Assembly: GCA_900066355.1 (NCBI GenBank)
Contig: FMEL01000001.1
Span: 62,001 to 126,000, forward strand
From: an uncultured Ruminococcus sp.
GTDB lineage: Bacteria > Bacillota > Clostridia > Lachnospirales > Lachnospiraceae
Length of the DNA stretch: 64,000 nt
Reading direction: 5' to 3'
The notes under the pieces were generated by a model that did no database searches, was not told where the DNA came from, and saw only the letters and a program-made list of their open reading frames with translations. The stretch's first letter is position 1. Every line of letters begins with the position of its first letter. Made by a program: the position numbers and the translations under genes. This document shows positions 16,505-24,851 of this stretch, piece by piece.

Positions 16505-16576
16505 AAAAGGACTATTTTGTGAAAACTGAATATTTTCTTAAGGCCATTTCACAAAAATGAAGTGGTCCTTTTTTAT
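16505..16576 (+). terminator. Terminator of the small ORF transcript
   Basis: AAAAGGAC (16505-16512) and TTTTGTGAAA (16515-16524) pair with TTTCACAAAA (16547-16556) and GTCCTTTT (16565-16572), followed by T residues. Confidence 0.8.
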
Positions 16577-16607
16577 TTTCAAATTACAGTTCTATCACTT
16601 TATATAT

Positions 16608-16649
16608 AGAAAAAAGCACTGTCTCATCGAGCAACGACCAGACAACGCT
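16608..16649 (-). terminator. Terminator of the lac-type operon
   Basis: Minus strand AGCGTTGTCT (16649-16640) pairs, with two G-U pairs, with AGACAGTGCT (16624-16615), followed by TTTTT. It lies 15 bases after the symporter stop. Confidence 0.7.
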
Positions 16650-16663
16650 TTCTCCTGTCAATT

Positions 16664-18061
16664 CTAATTTATGTCTAATGCATCTGTTACTTCATCTGCA
16701 GCAATTCCTTTTTTTGCTTTCAGTTTTTTATTTGCATCTTCTACATTCATTCTTGAAAGTACCAACATAATCAATACATCAAAGATTAACGGAAGCCAAA
16801 GATACATAAACTGCATCATATCAAGTGCAGACTGCGGCTGAGTTGCATTTGTTCCGATATATCCACTGAACTCAAGCAGCCATCCAACAACAGCGGTTCC
16901 AATACCTCCACCGATTTTTACGCCAAGAGAAGTACAAGAGTACATCGTTCCGTCAATTCTCTTTCCCTGTGTAAGATAAGTGTACTCAGAGCAGGACGCG
17001 ATAACTGCATTCATATCTCCCTGCCATGGTCCCTGACCTAAGGCTGCAAGAGCTGTAAATGCCATCATCAGCGGAACACTGCCCATATATCCTGCAACAA
17101 CAACAAGTGCTCTACCGATGACTGCTAAGACATAACCTCTTAAGTTCAGTTTATACATACCTTTCCACTTACCAACTAATGTCGGTGTGAAAATCAGGGC
17201 AATGATCAGTGGAATATTTACTGCCCATGCAAATTGTCCAAACAAATTCTTATTTTTCAGTACCCATGTCATGTAATAAATGCCAGCTCCAATCATGGCA
17301 CCATATAACTGCTGTAAAATATATGTTCCACAAATCATCATGTAATATTTGTTTTTAACAAGAAGCTTGAATGCCTGTACCATTCCGTACTTTTCATTAT
17401 CATCCTTTACTTCTCCTTCGTTAAGTTCTTCCTCAGGAAGTTCCTTAACAGAAAGTGCTGAAATCGTATTTACGACAAGACCAATGATTGCATAGATAAT
17501 AGCAACCGTTCTCCATGCTGCAGCATCTCCACCACATTTATCTACAAATCCAACTGTAATTGCCTGAATCAGAAGACTTGTTGAAAACGCAAAAATAAAA
17601 CGGTAAGATCCCATCTGCACACGCTCTTTGCTGTTCTTTGTAATCAGTGACGTAAGTGCTGAATAAGCAATATTGTTTGCTGTATAAAACACACCATTTA
17701 ACAGTGTGTAAGAGATAAAGAACCATGCATATTTAGCCGTTGTTCCCAAGCTGACTGGTACTGCAAAACAGCAGACCAGCGTAATGGCACAACCAATATA
17801 TCCATATAGCATCCAGGGTTTCGCTTTTCCCATTTTACTGTGTGTTTTGTCAATCATTGATCCAAAAAATATATCCGTAAAACCATCAAATAGTTTTGAT
17901 ACGGCAATCAGGGTACCTACGACACCTGCAGCAAGTCCTACTGAGTCCGTCAAATAGACCATCATAAAAGATGTCAGGAACGCATAGACTACATTACCTG
18001 CAATATCGCCTGATCCATATCCAATTTTGTTATACCATTTCAAATACTTTTTTTCTTCCAT
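16664..18061 (-). CDS. GPH-family sugar:cation symporter (probable lactose/galactoside permease)
   Basis: A 465-aa integral membrane transporter with about twelve hydrophobic segments. Seen: N-terminal YNKIGYGSGDIAGNVVYAF typical of glycoside-pentoside-hexuronide symporters, then SKLFDGFTDIFFGSMIDKTHSKMGKAKPW, the family's loop signature. No PTS IIA tail as in LacS; it ends with a short hydrophilic stretch. It follows the beta-galactosidase gene by 169 bases on the same strand, so a lactose or other beta-galactoside is the likely substrate. A perfect 9-bp hairpin lies in the gap. Confidence 0.88.
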   Translation of the reverse strand: MEEKKYLKWYNKIGYGSGDIAGNVVYAFLTSFMMVYLTDSVGLAAGVVGTLIAVSKLFDGFTDIFFGSMIDKTHSKMGKAKPWMLYGYIGCAITLVCCFAVPVSLGTTAKYAWFFISYTLLNGVFYTANNIAYSALTSLITKNSKERVQMGSYRFIFAFSTSLLIQAITVGFVDKCGGDAAAWRTVAIIYAIIGLVVNTISALSVKELPEEELNEGEVKDDNEKYGMVQAFKLLVKNKYYMMICGTYILQQLYGAMIGAGIYYMTWVLKNKNLFGQFAWAVNIPLIIALIFTPTLVGKWKGMYKLNLRGYVLAVIGRALVVVAGYMGSVPLMMAFTALAALGQGPWQGDMNAVIASCSEYTYLTQGKRIDGTMYSCTSLGVKIGGGIGTAVVGWLLEFSGYIGTNATQPQSALDMMQFMYLWLPLIFDVLIMLVLSRMNVEDANKKLKAKKGIAADEVTDALDIN

Positions 18062-18152
18062 CGAATTTCTTTGCTCCTCATCTTCATCGCACTTAGAATT
18101 TCAAGATGTCTAACAGAGTATGATGTCTAATTCTAGTTTTTTCTCTGTTTTT

Positions 18153-18195
18153 GTCTGATTGCTCTGTATATCCGGACTTTACATAACAATCAGAC
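18153..18195. repeat. Hairpin between beta-galactosidase and permease genes
   Basis: GTCTGATTG (18153-18161) and CAATCAGAC (18187-18195), 25-base loop, no T-run in the operon direction. It may stabilise the upstream mRNA segment or tune permease expression. Confidence 0.5.
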
Positions 18196-18230
18196 TCTCT
18201 TTCCTTGTTTACGGGTTACATGAAACTTTA

Positions 18231-21200
18231 TTATCCCTTTATATACGGTATCAGTGTAAACTGGAAGCGGAATAATACATCATCAAATCGGTACTGCTCC
18301 AATACAACCGGACCACAACTGTTAGAACCAATGCCATTTAGTGCATAGTCAACACAAAATACTACACTATCTGATTCTGTCAGTTCATAATTATGCTTTT
18401 TCTCCTCAAGTTCTTCCTGCGTATAATAAGAAGCATTGAATGAGAAGGCATTTTCCGCAGAGACCACAATTCCATATCGGCTGTTGTTAAGCTCTACATA
18501 TTCACAATCATAATGGCTTCCATTTTCCTGTGGGCGAATATAATCCTCATGCAAATCATCTACATTTGCCTGATACAAACCGTGACTCGCAGCCTGATGT
18601 TTGTCACAATAGCTTTCCTGTGGTCCCATTCCAAAGTATCGTGCAGCTGAAAGTTTTTTATCCAGGAACATCCTCACACCAAATCTTGGCAGGTCCGGAA
18701 ATTCATCATCTTTTGTTACTGCAATATCTGCATCAATCTTTCCAGCAGCTTCTATTTTCCATGTGATCGTCACATCAAGAATCTTCTGTACTGTCTCTGC
18801 CACAACGGATGCATGGCTTGTAATTTTCACACCATGCTTTCCCTGCACGACCTCTGTCGTGTAAGCTCTTGTATAAGCTTTATCATAATGGGCTTTCTTC
18901 CATTCAGACTTGATGTACATATCGTTATCTGTTGGAGCTCTCCAAATATTTAATTCCATCGGATGGTTCAAGTATTCCCGCCCTGCGAATTTCATCTCTG
19001 TAAAGAGTGCAGTACGTCGGTCGATTGTATATGCGAATTCACGACCTTTGATATGAATCTGTGTATCATCTTCACTCACCTGTAATTCAGAATCCGTCAC
19101 TGTTTTTTCAACCCATTTTTCTGCTAACTGGCATTTGGCATCCTTCTGGCTTACTTCGATCTCATCAAATCCAAGGATATAATCCTCTTCCAGCAGAGGC
19201 ATTTCTTTTTTCAGGTGGTAAGTGAGTTTTAAATAACATTTTCCATTTTCCGGAACGTTGACCTGCAGGTTTGTTTTTCCTTCACTATGTGGTACCACAG
19301 ATACTTCAGCAAGTTTTCCTTTCCCAATCAAAAGTCCATCCTGTGTCAATTCATAGCTAATTTTCACATAATCTTTCAAGTCATCAAAATCCATGTAGTT
19401 ATGAAGCACCAGTTCTCCGCTTTCTTTGTCATAGGAAATAACCCTTGCCGGGCGATAAACATTCTTGTATTCCAAAAGTCCTGTATGTACCGTTCTGTCC
19501 GGATATACTAATCCATCCATACAGAAGTTGCCATCATGAATTTCTTCGCCATGGTCGCCCCCATAAGCATATATAGTCTTTCCATTCTCAGCAGTTCCAT
19601 GAGCAATCGCATGGTCACACCATTCCCAGACAAAGCCGCCGCACATTTTATCATTATCCTGAATCATCTGGAAGTAATCTTCAAAATCTCCAGGTCCGTT
19701 TCCCATACTGTGACAGTACTCTACCAAAAGAAAGGGTTTGCTTCCATCTTTATCCAGATATTCCTGAATTTCGGAAAGCGCCGGATACATCCGGCTGTAC
19801 ACATCCAGATTGCTGTAATCATATGTTTCATCATAATTACGATATCTTGCACTCTCATATTGTGTGATACGGTCTGGATCAAAATTCTTTGTCCATTCCA
19901 GTGCTTTTTCAAAATTGCAGCCATAAGCACTCTCATTTCCCATTGACCACATAACAATACAGAAACGGTTTTTGTCACGTTCCACCATGAGTTTTACTCG
20001 ATCAATGATTGCCTCTTCCCATACCGGATCATCTGCAATCTTCTCATTCCATCGTTTGAACCGATTGTAATCGGTGTCTTCTTTTCTGTAGATCATAAAT
20101 GGACCATGAGCTTCAATATCTGCTTCATCTATTACCATGAATCCATACTTGTCACACATTTCATAGAAAAATGGTGCGTTCGGATAGTGGCTGGAACGGA
20201 TCGCATTAAAATTATGCTGCTTCATTAACGTAAGATCGGTTGTGAGCTGTTCCAGACTGATTGTAAATCCAGTAACCGGATCGGAATCATGTCGATTGAC
20301 ACCACGGAATTTAATCTTCTGTCCATTTAGGTAAATGACCTGGTCTTTAATCTCTATCTTTCTTAATGCAATGTGATCTACAATTACTTCATTCTCTGTT
20401 TCAAGAATCAGTTTATATAGATATGGATTTTCTGTATTCCAAAGTTCCGGACTTGCAATTTCTAATACAGCTGTTCCTTCTTCAGCAATACTTCCTAGTG
20501 CTACAACTGCTCCGTTTCTATCTTCAATCGAAATTTTTACATTTAAGGGAGAGTAGAATTTCATTTCAATTTCTACTTTCGCAAGCATATCCTCAATTCT
20601 TGTTTTAATATGATAATCACTGATTGCCTGTTTTGGGCGTTTCAAAATATACACATCCCGGAAAATACCACTCATACGGAATTTGTCCTGATCTTCCAAA
20701 TAGGAACCATCACACCATTTCATTACCAACACTGCCACCGTATTCGTTCCATCCTGAAGTACATCGGTAACATCAAACTCACTGGTCATATGTGAAACCT
20801 GGCTGTATCCTATGTAAGAGCCATTGATCCATACATAAAAGCAGCTGTCTACTCCTTCAAAGTTCAAAAAAGCTTTTGATGCTTTCTCATCTCTGCTGTA
20901 CTCAAAATTATGTACATAAGCTCCACACGGAATATCCTGTGGCACATATGGTGGATCAAACGGAAATGGATACCGGATGTTTGTATACTGGTGTGTATCA
21001 TATCCTGCCATCTGCCATACACTTGGGACCTGAATCTCATCAAAATTTTCTGTATCATAATTCTTCTCAAAGAAAGAATCCTGAATGTCATAGATGCTGT
21101 TAAAATACTGGAATTTCCAAGTTCCATTCAATAACTGCATACGATCTGATTCTTCTCTGTGTTTCACCAAGTTATCCATTCTTTTGGATGCCGGAATATA

Positions 21201-21269
21201 ATAGGCTCTGGCTGGCATTGTGTTTTCGTGCAGTACGCTTAGATTTTCATAATAACGTGGTACGATCAT
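18231..21269 (-). CDS. lacZ: Beta-galactosidase, GH2 family (LacZ type)
   Basis: A 1012-aa enzyme that hydrolyses lactose and other beta-galactosides, cytoplasmic (no signal peptide). Seen: N-terminal sugar-binding jelly roll, Ig-like domain, then the GH2 catalytic barrel with FRGVNRHDSDP and IRSSHYPNAP, the acid/base glutamate in WSMGNESAYG, the nucleophile glutamate in LLVEYCHSMGNGPG, and the LacZ C-terminal domain (LNIWRAPTDND, RYFGMGPQESYCDK). Length matches E. coli LacZ (1024 aa). Divergent from an AraC regulator and followed by the GPH permease. Confidence 0.95.
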   Translation of the reverse strand: MIVPRYYENLSVLHENTMPARAYYIPASKRMDNLVKHREESDRMQLLNGTWKFQYFNSIYDIQDSFFEKNYDTENFDEIQVPSVWQMAGYDTHQYTNIRYPFPFDPPYVPQDIPCGAYVHNFEYSRDEKASKAFLNFEGVDSCFYVWINGSYIGYSQVSHMTSEFDVTDVLQDGTNTVAVLVMKWCDGSYLEDQDKFRMSGIFRDVYILKRPKQAISDYHIKTRIEDMLAKVEIEMKFYSPLNVKISIEDRNGAVVALGSIAEEGTAVLEIASPELWNTENPYLYKLILETENEVIVDHIALRKIEIKDQVIYLNGQKIKFRGVNRHDSDPVTGFTISLEQLTTDLTLMKQHNFNAIRSSHYPNAPFFYEMCDKYGFMVIDEADIEAHGPFMIYRKEDTDYNRFKRWNEKIADDPVWEEAIIDRVKLMVERDKNRFCIVMWSMGNESAYGCNFEKALEWTKNFDPDRITQYESARYRNYDETYDYSNLDVYSRMYPALSEIQEYLDKDGSKPFLLVEYCHSMGNGPGDFEDYFQMIQDNDKMCGGFVWEWCDHAIAHGTAENGKTIYAYGGDHGEEIHDGNFCMDGLVYPDRTVHTGLLEYKNVYRPARVISYDKESGELVLHNYMDFDDLKDYVKISYELTQDGLLIGKGKLAEVSVVPHSEGKTNLQVNVPENGKCYLKLTYHLKKEMPLLEEDYILGFDEIEVSQKDAKCQLAEKWVEKTVTDSELQVSEDDTQIHIKGREFAYTIDRRTALFTEMKFAGREYLNHPMELNIWRAPTDNDMYIKSEWKKAHYDKAYTRAYTTEVVQGKHGVKITSHASVVAETVQKILDVTITWKIEAAGKIDADIAVTKDDEFPDLPRFGVRMFLDKKLSAARYFGMGPQESYCDKHQAASHGLYQANVDDLHEDYIRPQENGSHYDCEYVELNNSRYGIVVSAENAFSFNASYYTQEELEEKKHNYELTESDSVVFCVDYALNGIGSNSCGPVVLEQYRFDDVLFRFQFTLIPYIKG

Positions 21270-21412
21270 AAATAGCGCTCCTCCAATACATATACATTTT
21301 TTTGTTCTTTGTTTTCCTAAATCAAACCTTATACTTTACTTTTTTGTTTACGTTCCTTCGTTATGCTATATAGAGCTTATCCTAATTCGCAAAATATGTC
21401 TATGAATTGGAT

Positions 21413-21441
21413 TAGACAAAATATGCACTAAATGATACAAT
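21413..21441 (+). promoter_or_regulatory. Promoter of the AraC-type lac regulator
   Basis: TAGACA (21413-21418), 17-base spacer, TACAAT (21436-21441), 30 bases before the regulator start. An imperfect inverted repeat (CCTAATTC / GAATTGG, about 21390-21410) just upstream may be the operator shared with the beta-galactosidase gene. Confidence 0.5.
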
Positions 21442-21471
21442 GATAAAAAGTGCGAAAAGAGGTGCTGTCCT

Positions 21472-22335
21472 ATGTATTTGAACACCGGTTATTTGAACCA
21501 CTCACATATGGATTTCAAAGACAAAAGTCGTCCGCTGATTGTAGGTAGCTGTGGTACTTACCGTCTTTCCAGACATCCCAAACTTCCGACCTACCGTCCA
21601 AGGGGTCGTCTGGATTATCAGATTATATATATCACTGCTGGTTGTGGGCATTTTCATTTTGATAATGTAAATAATGAAACGATTGTTCCAGCCGGCAACA
21701 TTGTACTGTACAGACCAAAGGAACTTCAGAAATATGAATATTACGGAGAAGATAAGACAGAAGTATACTGGATTCACTTCACAGGAAGCAATGTAAAAAA
21801 TATCTTACGTCAATATGGGTTTCCAGATAAAGAACATGTCTTTCAAGTTGGTACATCTAATGAATATGAACAAATTTTCAAGCGTATTATTATCGAGCTC
21901 CAACGCTGTCAAGATAATTATGAGGAAATGCTTGTCCTTTTGCTACGTCATCTTCTGATCAGTTTCCACCGGGAACTGACAAGAGAGCACATATTAAAAA
22001 ATGAATACCTTGATCATGAGATGGATAATGCTGTTACCTTTTTCAGTGAAAACTACAATCAAAATATCAATATTGATGATTATGCTGCCTCACGAGGCAT
22101 GAGTGTCAGCTGGTTTATCCGAAATTTCAAAAAATATACCGGTTCTACACCAATGCAATTCATTGTGGGAATCCGCATCAACAATGCTCAGATGTTACTT
22201 GAAACAACAACTTATTCCATCAATGAGATTTCTAAGATTGTCGGATATGATAACCAGCTTTATTTCAGCCGGCTTTTTCACAAGCTGAAAGGATATTCGC
22301 CAAGAGAATACCGAAAAATAAGAAATAGGTTATGA
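21472..22335 (+). CDS. AraC-family regulator divergent from beta-galactosidase
   Basis: A 287-aa regulator. Seen: N-terminal AraC-binding cupin (LDYQIIYITAGCGHFHFD, VPAGNIVLYRPKELQKYEYYG, EVYWIHFTGS) and C-terminal double HTH (INIDDYAASRGMSVSWFIRNFKK and INEISKIVGYDNQLYFSRLFHK, ending GYSPREYRK). GAGGTG lies upstream of the ATG. Its divergence from the beta-galactosidase-permease genes strongly suggests it activates them when a galactoside is bound; the exact ligand is inference. Confidence 0.9.
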   Translation: MYLNTGYLNHSHMDFKDKSRPLIVGSCGTYRLSRHPKLPTYRPRGRLDYQIIYITAGCGHFHFDNVNNETIVPAGNIVLYRPKELQKYEYYGEDKTEVYWIHFTGSNVKNILRQYGFPDKEHVFQVGTSNEYEQIFKRIIIELQRCQDNYEEMLVLLLRHLLISFHRELTREHILKNEYLDHEMDNAVTFFSENYNQNINIDDYAASRGMSVSWFIRNFKKYTGSTPMQFIVGIRINNAQMLLETTTYSINEISKIVGYDNQLYFSRLFHKLKGYSPREYRKIRNRL

Positions 22336-22407
22336 AATCACAGCTTTACCCTTCTCAACGAGATAATGTACAACTATAAAATGTTTTTCTTTAGTCGACT
22401 GATATGC

Positions 22408-22445
22408 AAGAAGAACACTGACTGCAAAATCAGTGTCCTTCTTTC
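22408..22445. terminator. Terminator between convergent AraC and kinase genes
   Basis: AAGAAG-ACACTGA / TCAGTGT-CTTCTT stem with an 8-base loop, between the ends of the AraC gene (22335) and the hybrid kinase (22451). Pyrimidine-rich on both exits. Confidence 0.65.
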
Positions 22446-22450
22446 TTCCT

Positions 22451-24373
22451 TTACATATATTTCATAATAGTCGGCAATAATACATTCATATCTATTGGTT
22501 TTGCAACATGATCATTCATGCCACTTGCCAAAGCCATCTTCTTATCTTCTTCAAACGCATTTGCTGTCATTGCAACAATTGGAATCTGCGATTTGTTACC
22601 GTCTTTCAGTTCTCGAATTCTCCTGGATGCTTCATATCCGTTCATAATCGGCATCTGAATATCCATCAGAATCAGACTGTAGTAATTTTGCTTTGCTTTG
22701 TTAAACATATCAATACATGCAACGCCGTTCTCGGCTCTTTCTATCATGATTCCCTCTTCCGTCAAAAGTTCCGTTGCAATTTCTGCGTTCAAGTCATTAT
22801 CTTCTACCAGAAGAACCCTTTTTCCTTCCAGTTTTTTGATATTCAACTGACCGTCTGCATGTTTCGGATTCCTTTCTTCCGCATTTGCTATTTTTAATGG
22901 AAGCGTGATTGTAAAAGTAGAACCTGCTCCCGGTTTGCTCTGAACTGTGATCTTGCCATTCATTAAATCCACCAGTTTCTTCACGATTCCCATGCCAAGT
23001 CCGCTACCTTCTATTCCGCTGTCTGACGAAGATCGTTCCTGTGAAAATGATTCAAAAATATGTTTTTGGAATTCTTCTGACATTCCGATTCCGTTGTCTG
23101 CTATGATAAGCTCTAATACACTCCAACCTTCTTTTTCGCCGGGATATTGGTTCAATGTACAGCTTATGTTACCGCCTTCACCCGTGTATTTCACAGCATT
23201 ACTCAAAATGTTAATCGTAATTTCAGATGATCTTGCATCATCCATATACAGGTATGGATATTGAATGTTCTTATTGACTTTCAGTGTTTGATGTTTTTCT
23301 TCTATCGGTTTCCTAAACATATCAATACATAAATCAAAGTTTTTAGAAACATCTATTATTGTTTCATCCAGCGTTGCTTGGTTGTTTTCGATTCGTGCTA
23401 ATTCAAGAATGTTATCAATCAAATGCAGCATTTTCTTTCCGCACAATAATATTTTTTCAAAGTAATCCTCTAATATAGTTGGCTCCTTTAAATGTTTCTC
23501 TCCCAATTCTGCATATCCAATGATTGCATTCATAGGGGTACGAATATCATGAGACATATTAAACAGAAATGTTGATTTTGCTTTATTAGCTGAATCGGCC
23601 AGTCTTGCAGCTTCCTGCAACAATTTTTGCTGTTTCTGCTCATTTTCTTTTTGCTTCTTATATACAGAATATCCACAGGTACATAATATTAACAAAATAC
23701 ACGCTGTAATGCATCCCAGTACAATACTTAACTTATTCGTCTTCTCAACCATTCCATACGCTTTCTGCATATCCATTTCTATGCAGAAAGCACCTATCAC
23801 TTCATTAGATTCATCTTCCGCTGTCACAGGATAACAGGCTGTAAAAATAGGTCCCCATGTTGTATCAACAATATCCTGAGAATATACTGTTTTTCCAGAA
23901 AGTGCTTTTTCTATATAAGGAACCATCTCCTTTTCAATCGGATCTCCTGGATGTCTGACGTCACCAGCCGATGGATCCAGTCCGTCTACAACGTAAATCA
24001 ATCTACCGTCTTCATTTCTGGTTGCTGTGTAAATATATCTCGTAGAATTCAGCGTTCTGATTTCATTCATATATGTCGACATATTCTTGAATAGTTCTGT
24101 ATTCTCATCAGCTTTACTTTTTATTTCATTAAAATCTTTTCGTCCCAGTCTGTTATTTACCAGCTTATGAACCGCATCTGCACTGGAAATATCTCGTTCA
24201 ATTTCTGTTTTCAGAGCAGTTTGGGTATATGCCTGTTGTAAAATAAAAGTATATGCAACAACAACCAAAATCACCATTGCCAGAAGGAATACCAACTGTC
24301 CCTCAAACATTTTCCAATGATTTACCGGATTTTGATCTTTTCTTTTTTGTTTTATATAGTTATTGTTCATCAT
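22451..24373 (-). CDS. Hybrid sensor histidine kinase with receiver domain
   Basis: A 640-aa membrane sensor. Seen: TM1 about residues 27-48, an extracytoplasmic sensor region of about 165 residues (Cache-like by size and the closing AFCIEMDMQKAYG), TM2 about 216-240, a HisKA domain with the phospho-acceptor in FNMSHDIRTPMNAI, HATPase_c (IADNGIGMSEEFQ, GSGLGMGIVKKLV) and a C-terminal receiver (VLLVEDNDLNAEIA, ILMDIQMPIMNGYEA). No HPt domain and no response regulator nearby, so the output partner must be elsewhere. Same strand as a second hybrid kinase upstream, separated by a decayed kinase fragment. The start is uncertain by one codon. Confidence 0.88.
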   Translation of the reverse strand: MMNNNYIKQKRKDQNPVNHWKMFEGQLVFLLAMVILVVVAYTFILQQAYTQTALKTEIERDISSADAVHKLVNNRLGRKDFNEIKSKADENTELFKNMSTYMNEIRTLNSTRYIYTATRNEDGRLIYVVDGLDPSAGDVRHPGDPIEKEMVPYIEKALSGKTVYSQDIVDTTWGPIFTACYPVTAEDESNEVIGAFCIEMDMQKAYGMVEKTNKLSIVLGCITACILLILCTCGYSVYKKQKENEQKQQKLLQEAARLADSANKAKSTFLFNMSHDIRTPMNAIIGYAELGEKHLKEPTILEDYFEKILLCGKKMLHLIDNILELARIENNQATLDETIIDVSKNFDLCIDMFRKPIEEKHQTLKVNKNIQYPYLYMDDARSSEITINILSNAVKYTGEGGNISCTLNQYPGEKEGWSVLELIIADNGIGMSEEFQKHIFESFSQERSSSDSGIEGSGLGMGIVKKLVDLMNGKITVQSKPGAGSTFTITLPLKIANAEERNPKHADGQLNIKKLEGKRVLLVEDNDLNAEIATELLTEEGIMIERAENGVACIDMFNKAKQNYYSLILMDIQMPIMNGYEASRRIRELKDGNKSQIPIVAMTANAFEEDKKMALASGMNDHVAKPIDMNVLLPTIMKYM

Positions 24374-24465
24374 CGTATTTCACATGCCTTTTCCCTAATT
24401 TTAATGTAATACAAAAACGCCTCAACTCTTCACGTATTTTGCAAACATGGGTTACATTTCCAGAC

Positions 24466-24851
24466 TCATCCCATTTTTTTACAGTAAAAAGCATCCTGTG
24501 CCTGCTTTAATTGATTCTGGATCGTAGTTTCTTTCTCATACAGATACTGAACCGCATATTGGTCAGCAGAATAATTGAAATTATCACACTGTTTCAGATT
24601 CATTTTTTTACATTGGCCCCGTCATTTATATGGAGAATTTCAAAGGAACCGGTATTTAATTCAACATAATAGACAGCCGTAAAATCTGCACATATCTTGT
24701 CCAGAATCCGCCTTTCTGCCATCTGTTCTTCCAGCGTACGTTTCAGTTTTCTGTTCCTCATATGTACCATTACAGTTAGGATAAGAAGCAGAATTATCTG
24801 CACGGCTATAAAAGCCAACGCCGCCACAGACTGCGGTTGCCTCATAATCAT
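24466..24851 (-). pseudogene. Decayed sensor kinase fragment (TM plus PAS-like part)
   Basis: An 83-codon frame (24600-24851) encodes a TM helix (VAALAFIAVQIILLLILTVMV), a short linker and a PAS-like start (ADFTAVYYVELNTGSFEIL), then stops at an A7 run. Reading on in the shifted frame gives a natural continuation (QCDNFNYSADQYAVQYLYEK) until a stop at 24466. No kinase core follows. This fits the N-terminal half of a third membrane hybrid kinase, frameshifted and truncated. It overlaps the end of the upstream kinase by four bases. A frameshift caused by sequencing is possible, but the missing core is real within this window. Confidence 0.6.

Noticed and set aside
21270..21471. A clear sigma-A promoter for the beta-galactosidase gene
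   Set aside because: Only weak -10 candidates without a -35 were found on the minus strand; activation by the AraC protein may replace it, but no site can be fixed.
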